Position numbers and translations under genes: made by a program
Shown here: positions 51,477 to 61,055 of the stretch, one piece after another
Position numbering within the stretch: the first letter of the stretch is position 1
How the letters are laid out: each line of letters begins with the position of its first letter
The notes under the pieces: model-generated
Told to the model about the DNA's origin: nothing
The model's database searches: none
What the model saw: the letters and a program-made list of their open reading frames with translations, nothing else
Source of the DNA: Kordia sp. SMS9
Lineage (GTDB): Bacteria > Bacteroidota > Bacteroidia > Flavobacteriales > Flavobacteriaceae
Length of the DNA: 64,000 nt
Direction of reading: 5' to 3'
Assembly (NCBI RefSeq): GCF_003352465.1
Contig: NZ_CP031153.1
Location: 2,346,465-2,410,464 of the forward strand

Positions 51477-53102
51477 TTATCCTAAAAACGGATATCTATA
51501 ATCTGTTGGTGTTACGAACGTTTCTTTGATTAATCGTGGAGAAACCCAACGCAATAAGTTTTGTGCAGAACCTGCTTTATCATTGGTTCCCGAAGCTCTG
51601 GCACCACCAAATGGTTGCTGTCCTACAACTGCTCCAGTTGGTTTGTCGTTTACGTAGAAGTTTCCAGCACAGTTTTCCAAGGCTTTTGTAGCTTCATCAA
51701 TCGCATAACGATCTCCAGAAAATACAGCGCCCGTTAATGCATATTCAGAAGTTTCATCAACTAACTTTAACGTGTCTGACCAATCTGCATCGTCATAAAC
51801 ATAAACAGTCATCACAGGACCAAACAACTCAGTTTCCATGGTGGTATACTTTGGATCTGTGGTTACAATTAAAGTGGGTTCAATAAAATATCCTTTCGAT
51901 TTGTCATAGTTTCCACCAGCAATAATTTCTGCATTTGCATCCGTTTTTGCTTGATCGATGTATTTTGCTAATTTATCAAATGAACCTTCATGAATTACCG
52001 CTGTAATAAAGTTTCCTAAATCAGCAGGCGACCCCATTTTGAAAGAAGCAATATCTTCCTTTACATAGTTTAGTACTTCATCAGCAATTGATTTTGGTAA
52101 ATATGCTCTGGAAGCGGCACTACATTTTTGTCCTTGAAATTCATAAGCACCACGAGAAATTCCTGTCGCAACTTGTTTCGGGTTTGCACTTGGATGCGCA
52201 ATGATGAAATCTTTTCCACCAGTTTCACCTACAATTTTTGGATAGGTTTTGTAGGTGTGAATGTTGTTTCCAATTTTCTTCCACAACTCTTTAAATACAT
52301 ACGTAGAACCTGTAAAATGCACTCCGGCAAAGTCTGGACTTTCCAAAATGGTGTCTGTAATCATTACGGGATCGCCATACACAACGTTGATAACGCCATC
52401 TGGCACACCAGCTTCTTTAAAAATATCTACAATTACTTTGGCAGAGAAAATTTGACTGTCACTTGGTTTCCAAACAACCGTGTTCCCCATCATTGCAGCA
52501 CTTGCAGGCAAGTTGGCAGCAATTGCCGTAAAGTTAAAAGGAGTAATTGCGTATACAAATCCTTCCAATGGTCTGTATTCTACACGATTCCAAATTCCTT
52601 CTGCTGAATCTGGTTGCTCTTCATAAATTTGCGACATAAATTCTACGTTGAAACGTAAAAAGTCAATCAACTCACAAGCTGCATCAATTTCTGCTTGGTG
52701 TACCGTTTTTGATTGCGCAATCATCGTAGAAGCATTAATCTTTGCTCTGTAAGGTCCAGCGATCAATTCAGCAGCTTTTAAAAAGATAGCTGCGCGTTGT
52801 TCCCATGTCAATTGAGCCCATTTTTTTCTAGCTTCCAAAGCACTTTCAATCGCTTTTGTTACATGTGCTTTTTCAGCTAAATGATACGTTCCTACAACAT
52901 GTTGATGATCATGCGGAGGCGACATTGTGTTGGTGTTTCCTGTTTTAACTTCCTCGCTACCGATGTACATTGGTACATCTACGTTTCCGTTAAAATAGGC
53001 TTCGTATTGTGCCACAACCGCAGCTCTTTCAGGACTTCCTAGAGCATACGATTTTACGGGTTCATTAATGGCTGTTGGAACTTGAAAAAATCCTTTTCCC
53101 AT
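51477..53102 (-). CDS. pruA: 1-pyrroline-5-carboxylate dehydrogenase
   Basis: A 541-residue NAD-dependent aldehyde dehydrogenase that oxidises glutamate semialdehyde to glutamate in proline degradation. The start at 53102 (MGKGFFQVPTAINEPVKSYA) is the family N-terminus; the longer frame from 53321 runs through non-coding sequence. Motifs are EYRPLEGFVYAITPFNFTAI, VVWKPSDSQIFSA (NAD site), VHFTGSTYVFKELW, IVGETGGKDFI (general base Glu) and YEFQGQKCSAASRAYLP (nucleophile Cys), with KPTGAVVGQQPFGGARASGT. Proline oxidase is not adjacent. It is monocistronic. Confidence 0.96.
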   Translation of the reverse strand: MGKGFFQVPTAINEPVKSYALGSPERAAVVAQYEAYFNGNVDVPMYIGSEEVKTGNTNTMSPPHDHQHVVGTYHLAEKAHVTKAIESALEARKKWAQLTWEQRAAIFLKAAELIAGPYRAKINASTMIAQSKTVHQAEIDAACELIDFLRFNVEFMSQIYEEQPDSAEGIWNRVEYRPLEGFVYAITPFNFTAIAANLPASAAMMGNTVVWKPSDSQIFSAKVIVDIFKEAGVPDGVINVVYGDPVMITDTILESPDFAGVHFTGSTYVFKELWKKIGNNIHTYKTYPKIVGETGGKDFIIAHPSANPKQVATGISRGAYEFQGQKCSAASRAYLPKSIADEVLNYVKEDIASFKMGSPADLGNFITAVIHEGSFDKLAKYIDQAKTDANAEIIAGGNYDKSKGYFIEPTLIVTTDPKYTTMETELFGPVMTVYVYDDADWSDTLKLVDETSEYALTGAVFSGDRYAIDEATKALENCAGNFYVNDKPTGAVVGQQPFGGARASGTNDKAGSAQNLLRWVSPRLIKETFVTPTDYRYPFLG

Positions 53103-53372
53103 AGGTGATATTTTTAATTGAGTTATGTTTTGAATTCGAGCCGCAAAGATACAAAAAAAATGCTCCTTATGAACAGCTATAATTTCTCCATGTTTTTCTA
53201 GTTTTTTATTGATTTTGAATGTGTTCAAAGGTGTGAAGTGTACACAGTTTTTATGTAGAAGGCAAGAAAAATCTATAGTCTTAAAAGAAAAATCAACTTG
53301 AAATAAAATAATTTTCAACAAGCATTTGTAAAATAGTATATTTACTCACACAACCATTCACAATACAAAAAG

Positions 53373-54008
53373 ATGCAACACATACACAAAAATGATATTT
53401 CTGAATTGGAGAAAAGCAAATTGGACGTTTTACTGAAAGAATACGAAATTACGAATGCTAAAATTGAGAAGTTTGTGGGAAGTCAGTTTTTGTATACACA
53501 AGGTTCGTTAGCGCTGGCTGGCGGTTATGTTCTTTTTTTAGTAGAAGGTGTTAAGTTGATTGATCAATCTGTGACAACTGGTGGCGGAACAAAGTTGTAC
53601 ATTCAGTTTTTGCCGTTTTTAGTGTTGATTATTTTAAGTGGAATTTTGTATCAATATCAACGCACGATTGTGTTGCAAGGATACAAGCAGTATTTGGAGT
53701 TTGCTATCAATAAAATTGTGGGAAAAAATTTGATGTCGTACGGTCAAATTGGTGTTAAAAAAATGCTGCAAAGAAATCCGATTGCGTTGATGAATTCGAT
53801 TATTTATGGACTTGTCTATTTGGCTTCCTGTGCTTTTGCATATTACAAACCGTCAGGAACAGAAGAACCGCGATGGATTGTATATCACATTGTTGCTTTT
53901 ATTTTGTTTTTGATTATTGCTTTAGTAAGCACAAATGGAAACACGAAAAAAGTGAAGAAGATGGCAATGGCGTATTATGAATCAGAAGAAATAGTGGGAA
54001 GTGAATGA
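53373..54008 (+). CDS. Four-helix membrane protein of unknown function
   Basis: A 211-residue protein. An N-terminal charged segment (ELEKSKLDVLLKEYEITNAK) looks like a short coiled coil. It is followed by hydrophobic helices at about residues 45-62 (GSLALAGGYVLFLVEG), 78-96 (QFLPFLVLIILSGILYQY), 136-156 (ALMNSIIYGLVYLASCAFAY) and 168-187 (WIVYHIVAFILFLIIALVST). The tail is basic and acidic (NTKKVKKMAMAYYESEE). No family recognised. The regulator gene follows 70 bases later on the same strand. Confidence 0.7.
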   Translation: MQHIHKNDISELEKSKLDVLLKEYEITNAKIEKFVGSQFLYTQGSLALAGGYVLFLVEGVKLIDQSVTTGGGTKLYIQFLPFLVLIILSGILYQYQRTIVLQGYKQYLEFAINKIVGKNLMSYGQIGVKKMLQRNPIALMNSIIYGLVYLASCAFAYYKPSGTEEPRWIVYHIVAFILFLIIALVSTNGNTKKVKKMAMAYYESEEIVGSE

Positions 54009-54078
54009 TGTTATTTGTGTCTTTTTGCTGAAACTACAAGTGTTTAGAGCGATTTAGTAAAGTAGAATCTTTATTTTT

Positions 54079-55059
54079 GTGAAAATCACAAATCAGATGC
54101 AAGAGTTTTTTCTCTCCAAAATTAAAGAAGCGTTACCGAAAAATACTTCCTTAAACGATACAGTTGCGGAGGTGTTAGACATTAGTTATGATGCCGCGCA
54201 CCGACGTACAAGTTTGAAAAGCAAATTGTCACTCGAAGAAGCTATCAAATTATCACGTTATTTTAATTTTTCTATTGATCAGTTATATGAAATTGGGTTG
54301 CAAAATGTAGTTGCGGTTGAAAAAACGCAGATTATTTCAACGCAAGAAGATTTAGAGCAATATTTTAAGGCTTCTCATGAAAATTTACAACAGATTTTGG
54401 CAATGAAAGGTTCTGAGATCATTTATTCCGCCAAGGATTTGCCAATATTTTACACGTCTTCGGATAATGTGCTATCGCGATTTAAAATATATGTTTGGTT
54501 GCAATTGTTGAGTGAAGATCAACATGTACTTTCGTTTGACAACTTTGCGCCATCGGTTTCATTAGTCGCTGCAGCTTCTAGTTTGGGCGAGTTGTATGCG
54601 AATTTAAAAGTCACCGAAATTTGGGATATTACCACGATTAATAGTACGTTGAAGCAAATTCACTTTTATTACAAATCTACCTTATTGTCAGAAGTGATGG
54701 CGTTGCAATTGTGCAATGATTTGCGCACTTTGATTGAAGCGATAGAGTTGAAAGTTGCCAATGATGACCACTATCAATTGTATTACAACGAATTGTTATT
54801 GATGAACAATACAGTATTGGTAAAAACGCCTGTTATCAAAACCTTGTTTGTTCCGTATACAATTCTTTCGTATTACAAAACCAGCGATACGGAAACATTG
54901 TTGCAAGTGGACAAACATTTGCAACGACAAATGCGAAACTCCAAACTATTATCTGCCGCAGGGAAAAAGGAGCAGCGTATCTTTTTCAATAAAATGTATA
55001 AAAAAATTGGAGCGTTGCAGTATTTGATTAAAGCGGAAAATGTGTTGGATTTTGAATGA
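54079..55059 (+). CDS. Helix-turn-helix regulator, BetR-like architecture
   Basis: A 326-residue cytoplasmic protein. The N-terminal 80 residues contain a DNA-binding helix-turn-helix: SLNDTVAEVLDISYDAAHRR followed by LSLEEAIKLSRYFNFSIDQL, as in XRE/BetR-type regulators of Bacteroidota. The rest is an all-helical domain of unknown role (for example LGELYANLKVTEIWDITTIN and RQMRNSKLLSAAGKKEQRIF). The start is either GTG at 54079 or ATG at 54097; both keep the HTH. Targets unknown. Confidence 0.78.
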   Translation: MKITNQMQEFFLSKIKEALPKNTSLNDTVAEVLDISYDAAHRRTSLKSKLSLEEAIKLSRYFNFSIDQLYEIGLQNVVAVEKTQIISTQEDLEQYFKASHENLQQILAMKGSEIIYSAKDLPIFYTSSDNVLSRFKIYVWLQLLSEDQHVLSFDNFAPSVSLVAAASSLGELYANLKVTEIWDITTINSTLKQIHFYYKSTLLSEVMALQLCNDLRTLIEAIELKVANDDHYQLYYNELLLMNNTVLVKTPVIKTLFVPYTILSYYKTSDTETLLQVDKHLQRQMRNSKLLSAAGKKEQRIFFNKMYKKIGALQYLIKAENVLDFE

Positions 55060-55678
55060 TAACTTAGACGCACTTTCGCTCTTAGACTTATTTAAAACTT
55101 TAGAATTCTTTGAAACGTCCTTGCAAGGAAGCATGACGCGGCAATCTGTTTCTTTTTAAAACTGCTTTTTGTTTGAAACGGTATATGCATATTGCCTTTA
55201 TATTTCAAGAGTTCTTTGTCACAAATGCACAAATTTAGACACTCTTGCTTTAAGATCGCTTTTGTCAATTCAAAAATTTAAAAAATCAACGATTCAAGGT
55301 TTTTTTGGAACTCTTTTGAAAACTAGTGTTGTCTTATACCAATTTACACATAAAATGATGTTTATAAACTCGTTCATTCAGCATTCTATTTCCTTGCGAT
55401 TATTTTCCGTAGCTAAGGCTATGCAAAACATTATCAGCGTTCTACAATGCCAAAGCAACTTCGCTTCTTTAGTCGCATCTTACAGTAAAATAGGTATAAG
55501 ATTTTAGTTTACGTTATTTATGTATTAAAAAAAGAAAATTGTATTTTCAGCTACACTCAATAAAATGTATTATCAAAAAGTCTTTGAAGAAATCTAATAG
55601 CTAATCAGCCGTATTAGTGCTAATTTTTATAGTTTGAAATTCTAAAAGTAGGCGCATTGAGCGAAGTCGAAATGCAAA
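55060..55678. other. 619-base spacer made largely of repeat remnants
   Basis: No supported gene. At 55116-55150 CGTCCTTGCAAGGA and GACGCGGCAATCTGTT match remnants near 37395-37490. An element ended by CTTATACC and GGTATAAG occupies 55332-55501. Near 55650 GCGCATTGAGCGAAGTCGAA is one arm of another common flavobacterial repeat. An open frame of 112 codons across this region reads through the repeats and looks non-coding. Confidence 0.65.
55332..55501. repeat. 170-base MITE-like element with CTTATACC/GGTATAAG ends
   Basis: Terminal inverted repeats begin TCTTATACCAATTT on the left and, in complement, TCTTATACCTATTTTAC on the right. The interior GTTCTACAATGCCAAAGCAA is shared with the decayed copy at 51063-51152. 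It contains no transposase. No clear target duplication is visible. Confidence 0.6.
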
Positions 55679-56065
55679 TCAATTCAGTGCAAAAGGAGCA
55701 CTCAGCTTAAACGTAGGAATAAAAACTCGGAATTTCTTTGTAGTAGTGAAATTCACCATATTATAATGTCCGCGCATGGCTCCAATAGGAGAAGCTAAGA
55801 GGCAACCCGATTGATAGGTGTGTGATTCTCCAGGTTTAAGTACAGGTTTTTTTCCAATTACACCTTCGCCATCTACAATTTCAACACTATTTAAAGCATC
55901 AAAAATTTGCCAATGTCTGGACGTTAATTGTACTGAATCTTTGCTCTGATTCTCTATGGTAATTTGATACCCAAAAGCAAAATGCATCTTGTAGTTTTTG
56001 AAGAATGTACCTTCAAAACTCGTCTCTACGGAAATCTTTATGCCTCTCGTAACCTGTTGAATCAT
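55679..56065 (-). CDS. apaG: ApaG domain protein
   Basis: A 128-residue beta-sandwich protein of the ApaG family, normal length. Conserved stretches are GIKISVETSFE, FGYQITIENQSKDSVQLTSR with HWQIFDA, VVDGEGVIG-like IVDGEGVIGKKPVLKPGESH, TYQSGCLLASPIGAMRGHY and FRVFIPTFKL. In enterobacteria ApaG is linked to magnesium and cobalt tolerance, but its molecular role is unsettled. It lies downstream of the T9SS plug gene on the same strand with a 137-base gap. Confidence 0.93.
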   Translation of the reverse strand: MIQQVTRGIKISVETSFEGTFFKNYKMHFAFGYQITIENQSKDSVQLTSRHWQIFDALNSVEIVDGEGVIGKKPVLKPGESHTYQSGCLLASPIGAMRGHYNMVNFTTTKKFRVFIPTFKLSAPFALN

Positions 56066-56202
56066 TGTTTGTAGTTAATTCGTTTGCACTATTTTTAATT
56101 ACATCTTTTTTAAATCGAGGTATAATCAAAAATACAAATTTTATAGCTATGATCTTACAAGTCGTTAAAATTTTAACGATTTTATAGGAAAAACAGCTTT
56201 TT

Positions 56203-57462
56203 TTAGTTTTTAATTACTGTTGAATTGGTTGTGCCAATACCAATCACACGATCGTAAATTTCTCCAAATCTTCTAAAGTACACTACTATTAAATAGTCGT
56301 TTTCAGTTTCAAAATTAGAACCGCTAATTTTAGAGGAATCTACTTCGCCTTTTTCATTTACGACTACATATTTATAATTGTAAAATCCTTGTTTTAGCAG
56401 TAATTGTGCTTCATACATGTCTGTTTCAGGATTGAAAAATAGTTGATTTTCTTCACTAATTGCATGATTGTTAAATCGCCCAACAACATACACTTTACTT
56501 CCTGTTAAGTCCATAAAATTCTGCAATGAAAAGTGAATAAACGCATAATCGGCTTCAATTGACGGATCGGTTCCTACGATAGTATTCACTAAAAAATCAC
56601 CATTAATATCAGGATTAAACGTGTATTCCTGTCCTGCACGCGTAATATCGGTATGTAAATAATTATGATATAAATCGCGTAATTCAATGCTGGCAACACT
56701 TACATTACCACCACGGATTTCTTTATTTTCAAAATTAAGGTATTCATTTCCGCCAGGAAAACTTGTTTCCGTGTTGTAGCGATACACAAATCGTGTTCCT
56801 AAGGTGTATTGCGGTGTAATGTTGTAAATGGCAGTTTTCCAATCATAATTCTGTAAAATGGCAACTTTCAATTCACGTTCAGGATTGCGAAGGCGTAAAC
56901 TGGAAGCATTAATTTCAAATTGAATCAATTGATCTTCTTCTATCGTACTCAAATCGCGCGTTCTATGTACTGCGGCGCCCACGCCAATGGAGTTTTCATA
57001 CACAATAAATCTGCGGGAAAACATCAATTCGTCTTCATCGTCATAAATAGAAAGCATGTAATTTCCTGTCAACAATAAGGTTGTAAACTGATTTGGAATC
57101 GTCAATCGGTAATTGGAATATAATTGTAACGTATTGAACGAATTTTCATAATTAATAATGCGTTGGTTGTCCATACCGCGCATATATTGTGCTTTTGCGA
57201 GATTGGAAGGTGTCCAATCATAATTGCAATGTACAATCTTATAATAATAGTCCGCTTCATCGCCATTAATATCATCAAAAGTAACTCTTAACGGTTCTCC
57301 AAGTTGTAGTAATGGAAATTGATCACCTTGATTCGTTCCAATAAGATCAATACTTTTAATAAAATATGGAGGTTCAACTTCTACAAGTGGTTCTCTTTGT
57401 GCGTGTAAACATAAGCTACAGAGTAAAAGTGTTAAAAAAATACTAAAGGTGCGTACTGTCAT
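56203..57462 (-). CDS. Type IX secretion system plug protein (DUF5103)
   Basis: A 419-residue exported protein with signal peptide (MTVRTFSIFLTLLLCSLCLH); the ATG at 57462 is used because the longer frame buries this signal. It matches DUF5103, identified as the Plug that seals the periplasmic mouth of the SprA translocon in Flavobacterium johnsoniae. Seen are PPYFIKSIDLIGTNQGDQFP, LRVTFDDINGDEADYYYKIV with HCNYDW, RGMDNQRIINYENSFNTLQ, LTGNYMLSIYDDEDELMFSR, and the C-terminal Ig-like VYVVGRFNNHAISEENQLFF with GFYNYKYVVVN. It closes the secretion pore when no cargo is engaged. Confidence 0.9.
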   Translation of the reverse strand: MTVRTFSIFLTLLLCSLCLHAQREPLVEVEPPYFIKSIDLIGTNQGDQFPLLQLGEPLRVTFDDINGDEADYYYKIVHCNYDWTPSNLAKAQYMRGMDNQRIINYENSFNTLQLYSNYRLTIPNQFTTLLLTGNYMLSIYDDEDELMFSRRFIVYENSIGVGAAVHRTRDLSTIEEDQLIQFEINASSLRLRNPERELKVAILQNYDWKTAIYNITPQYTLGTRFVYRYNTETSFPGGNEYLNFENKEIRGGNVSVASIELRDLYHNYLHTDITRAGQEYTFNPDINGDFLVNTIVGTDPSIEADYAFIHFSLQNFMDLTGSKVYVVGRFNNHAISEENQLFFNPETDMYEAQLLLKQGFYNYKYVVVNEKGEVDSSKISGSNFETENDYLIVVYFRRFGEIYDRVIGIGTTNSTVIKN

Positions 57463-57653
57463 TCGTTTCAATTTTCTACAAAGATACGCAAAATGCATGC
57501 CTAAACGCAGAACGCCTGTAGGCAGCGGCAAAACATCCTTAAAAACACTTAATTTAGAATGAGTATAAATAAATTTTATAGTTCTATATTGGCTTTTAGA
57601 TGAGGCTATAAATGTTTAAATTTGCACGATTTTTAGATAAAAAATTCATAACT

Positions 57654-59003
57654 ATGTCAAAAGACATTCGCATAAAAAAAGGCTTAGATATTAAGCTTGT
57701 TGGCGAAGCAGAAAAAACTACAGTAGCTGCAAAAGCAAGTAGTTATTATGCGATAAAGCCCGAAGATTTTCACAGTATCATTCCTAAAATGTTGGTGAAA
57801 GTCGGTCATAAAGTTAAAGCCGGTCAGGCACTTTTCCATTCCAAATTAGACGAAGCATTACTATTTCCATCTCCTGTAAGTGGAGAAATTTCAGAGATTG
57901 TTCGTGGAGCAAAACGTAAAATTTTAGAGATTAGAATTTTAGCAGATGCCACACAGACACATCATGATTTTGGAAAGAAAGATGCTGCAAAAATGTCTGG
58001 TGATGAGGTTAAAAAACACTTGCTTGCTGCAGGTTGTTGGCCTTTCATCAAGCAACGTCCGTATGATGTCATTGCAGATCCAGCAAAATCGCCAAAAGCA
58101 ATTTTTGTTTCTGGACATGACAGTGCGCCGTTAGCAGCAGATTTGGAATATACCTTAGCAGGAAAAGAAGCAGAATTGACTGCAGCTTTGACAGCATTAA
58201 CCAAACTTACTGAAGGAAGCGTTCATGTTGTTACAAAAAAAGGAGGCAATTCTCCTTTGGCAAATGTAGCAGGAACTTCTTCTCATACCGTTTCTGGTCC
58301 GCATCCAGCAGGAAATGTTGGAACGCATATCAATAAAATTGATCCTGTAAACAAAGGAGAAGTTGTATGGACAGTAGCTGCCAAAGACCTAGTGATTATC
58401 GGTGAAGTGTTGCTTTCAGGAAAGTTTAATGCTACACGCACCATCGCGATCACTGGTTCACAAATAACAAAACCACAGTATGTAACTGCTATTGCTGGTG
58501 CCAACATTAAAGATTTGGTAGCAGACAATATCAATTTAGATAACACGAGAGTCATTAGTGGAAATCCATTGTCAGGAAAGCAGGAAAGTGCAGAAGGCAA
58601 TATCGGTTTCTATGACAACCAAATCACAGCGATTCCAGAAGGAGACGACTACGAATTCTTCGGATGGAACAAGCCTATTTTTGATAAGGTGAGTGTGTCG
58701 AGAGCATTTACATTTTCATGGTTAAAGCCAAACAAAAAATACGATCTCAACACCAATACAAACGGAGAGCACAGAGCATTTGTGACTACAGGAACTTTTG
58801 AGCAAGTATTCCCGTTAGATATTTATCCAATGCAAACGTTGAAAGCATGTATGTATTCAGATTTAGACGAAATGGAAGCTTTAGGAATGTATGAAGTAGC
58901 TCCAGAAGATTTTGCATTGACAGAATTTGTATGTGTGTCAAAACAACCACATCAAAAAATTATCAGAGAAGGTTTAGATTTAATGCTTAAAGAAATAGGA
59001 TAG
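57654..59003 (+). CDS. nqrA: Na+-translocating NADH:quinone oxidoreductase subunit A
   Basis: A 449-residue peripheral cytoplasmic subunit of the six-subunit sodium pump that couples NADH oxidation and quinone reduction to sodium export. The start at 57654 (MSKDIRIKKGLDIKLVGEAE) is the family N-terminus. Conserved parts are LVKVGHKVKAGQALFHSK with FPSPVSGEI, WPFIKQRPYDVIADP, KGGNSPLANVAGTSSHTVSG with PHPAGNVGTHI, and FEQVFPLDIYPMQTLKACMY. It is the first gene of the operon; nqrB follows after 4 bases. Confidence 0.97.
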   Translation: MSKDIRIKKGLDIKLVGEAEKTTVAAKASSYYAIKPEDFHSIIPKMLVKVGHKVKAGQALFHSKLDEALLFPSPVSGEISEIVRGAKRKILEIRILADATQTHHDFGKKDAAKMSGDEVKKHLLAAGCWPFIKQRPYDVIADPAKSPKAIFVSGHDSAPLAADLEYTLAGKEAELTAALTALTKLTEGSVHVVTKKGGNSPLANVAGTSSHTVSGPHPAGNVGTHINKIDPVNKGEVVWTVAAKDLVIIGEVLLSGKFNATRTIAITGSQITKPQYVTAIAGANIKDLVADNINLDNTRVISGNPLSGKQESAEGNIGFYDNQITAIPEGDDYEFFGWNKPIFDKVSVSRAFTFSWLKPNKKYDLNTNTNGEHRAFVTTGTFEQVFPLDIYPMQTLKACMYSDLDEMEALGMYEVAPEDFALTEFVCVSKQPHQKIIREGLDLMLKEIG

Positions 59004-59007
59004 AGCT

Positions 59008-60297
59008 ATGAGCTTAAAAGACAAATTACACAATTTAAAAGAAAAGTATAAAGGGAAAAAAATGGCGCCTGCATTCAATGCATTGCACACATTTTTATAC
59101 TTGCCTAACGAAACTACGCACAACGGAACGCATGTAAAAGCGGCTGACGATTTAAAGCGTACGATGAACACTGTTATTCTTGCATTGGTTCCATGTTTAA
59201 TCTTTGGAATTTTCAATGCAGGATACCAACACTATTTAGGATTGGGTGAAATTGAAGCGTCTAATGGATTCTTAGGAAGTACATTTTGGACGTTTGATAA
59301 CTTAATTCACGGTGCATGGAAAGTATTGCCTTTAGTAATTGTTTCTTATGGTGTCGGATTGGCAGTAGAATTCTTATTCGCGGTCATCAAAGGACACGAA
59401 GTAGAAGAAGGATACTTAGTAACGGGAATGTTAGTACCATTAATTGTTCCAGTTGATATTCCATTATGGATGTTGTCTGTAGCGGTTATTTTCGGTGTTG
59501 TCATCGGGAAAGAAGTTTTCGGTGGAACAGGAATGAACATCTTAAATCCAGCATTAACCATCAGAGCCTTTCTATTCTTCGCCTATCCAACATGGATGTC
59601 GGGAGACAAAGTATGGGTGAGTGAAGCTGTTGAAAGAGATCAACTAATTGCTGCAGGACAAAATGTCGATGCTATTTCAGGAGAAACTGTACTAGGATAC
59701 TACGCAAAAGCAGGACAAGAACTCACTATAGCAGGAACCAACGGAGGAACAGACATTGTAACTACGTATGGAGATAGAGCTGCAGATTTATATTCGTATT
59801 CAGATATGTTTTGGGGATTAATTCCAGGATCTATTGGAGAAACGTCTAAATTCTTAATCATCTTTGGTGCCTTATTCTTAATCTTTACCAAAATTGGAAG
59901 TTGGAGAATCATGCTAAGTACTGTAATTGGTGCCTTAGTGATGGGATTAATTTTCAACGGCGTTGTAGATGCAGGAATTATCGGAGAATCGAGTAAATTT
60001 TACGGATTAATGAGTGTTCCTTTCTGGCAACATTTAATTATAGGAAGTATCTTGTTTGGAGCGGTTTACATGGCAACAGATCCAGTAACTGCTTCGCAAA
60101 CAAACAAAGGAAAATGGATTTACGGGTTCTTAATTGGTTTCATTTCGATTATGATTCGTGTGTTCAATCCAGCATATCCAGAAGGTGTATTCTTAGCAAT
60201 ATTGTTAATGAATGTATTCGCACCAACCATTGATCACTACGTGGTTCAATCGAATGTGAAGAAAAGAATGAAACGTCTAAAAGTAAAAACAGCTTAA
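59008..60297 (+). CDS. nqrB: Na+-NQR subunit B
   Basis: A 429-residue membrane subunit with about ten helices that carries covalent FMN and riboflavin and helps bind quinone. The likely flavinylated threonine is Thr227 in DAISGETVLG, where the more usual motif is SGAT. Family stretches are VKAADDLKRTMNTVILALVP, EEGYLVTGMLVPLIVPVDIP, GKEVFGGTGMNILNPALTIR and AVYMATDPVTASQTNKGKW. nqrC follows after 2 bases. Confidence 0.97.
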   Translation: MSLKDKLHNLKEKYKGKKMAPAFNALHTFLYLPNETTHNGTHVKAADDLKRTMNTVILALVPCLIFGIFNAGYQHYLGLGEIEASNGFLGSTFWTFDNLIHGAWKVLPLVIVSYGVGLAVEFLFAVIKGHEVEEGYLVTGMLVPLIVPVDIPLWMLSVAVIFGVVIGKEVFGGTGMNILNPALTIRAFLFFAYPTWMSGDKVWVSEAVERDQLIAAGQNVDAISGETVLGYYAKAGQELTIAGTNGGTDIVTTYGDRAADLYSYSDMFWGLIPGSIGETSKFLIIFGALFLIFTKIGSWRIMLSTVIGALVMGLIFNGVVDAGIIGESSKFYGLMSVPFWQHLIIGSILFGAVYMATDPVTASQTNKGKWIYGFLIGFISIMIRVFNPAYPEGVFLAILLMNVFAPTIDHYVVQSNVKKRMKRLKVKTA

Positions 60298-60299
60298 CG

Positions 60300-61052
60300 A
60301 TGGAAAAAAGAACAGATAAAAATTCATATACCGTTATATTCGCCATTGGAATGGTGTTGGTAGTGGGAGCAATACTTGCGTATTTAGCTTCTACATTCAG
60401 ACCGATGATCGCAGAAAATGAGCGTTTGGAAAAGCAACAAAACATCTTGTATGCTATGGGCGTTAACAACAACGAACCAGGAAGTGCAACGTTTGTTTCT
60501 ACACAAGATGCTCCAAAATTATTTCAACAATACATCAAAGAGCAACTTGTTATTGAAGATGGAGAAGTAAAAACAGACGATCAAGCGTATTTAATCGATG
60601 TTAAAAAAGAGCAAACCAGAGCAAAAGCAGGGAAGTCCAGAAGACTGCCTTTATTTGTAGGTGAAAAAGATGGAAAGAAATTCTACATCGCACCCATTAG
60701 AGGAAAAGGACTTTGGGATGCCATTTGGGGATACATTGCTATGGACGAAAATATGGTAGTTCAGGGTGTATACTTCGATCACAAAGGAGAAACACCAGGA
60801 CTAGGAGCTAACATCAAGCAGCGTTACTTTATGGATGATTTCTCTGGAGAACATTTATTAACAGATTCAGGAAGTTTCAAAGGAATTACAGTTTCAAAAA
60901 CAAACGCTGACCCTACGAATAAAGACAAAGAAGATTACGAAGTTGATGCGATTGCAGGAGCAACTATTACAGGTGACGGAATTTCAGCCATGATCAAAAA
61001 AGATTTAAGGTTGTACGTGCCATATTTTAAGAACTTAAAAAATAGAGGATAA
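60300..61052 (+). CDS. nqrC: Na+-NQR subunit C
   Basis: A 250-residue subunit with one N-terminal membrane helix (TVIFAIGMVLVVGAILAYLA) and a periplasmic FMN-binding domain. The FMN-acceptor is Thr222 in VDAIAGATITGDGIS. GLWDAIWGYIAMDENM and HKGETPGLGANIKQ are typical. It passes electrons from the 2Fe-2S centre between NqrD and NqrE to NqrB. FMN attachment needs an ApbE transferase. Confidence 0.97.
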   Translation: MEKRTDKNSYTVIFAIGMVLVVGAILAYLASTFRPMIAENERLEKQQNILYAMGVNNNEPGSATFVSTQDAPKLFQQYIKEQLVIEDGEVKTDDQAYLIDVKKEQTRAKAGKSRRLPLFVGEKDGKKFYIAPIRGKGLWDAIWGYIAMDENMVVQGVYFDHKGETPGLGANIKQRYFMDDFSGEHLLTDSGSFKGITVSKTNADPTNKDKEDYEVDAIAGATITGDGISAMIKKDLRLYVPYFKNLKNRG

Positions 61053-61055
61053 GCC

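Noticed and set aside
51477..53321. N-terminal extension of pruA to 53321
   Set aside because: The extra 73 residues run through an AT-rich spacer and lack similarity to the family; the ATG at 53102 gives the standard start.
55169..55507. Open frame of 112 codons on the plus strand
   Set aside because: It runs through the CTTATACC-ended repeat and other repeat remnants, with no family resemblance or plausible start context.
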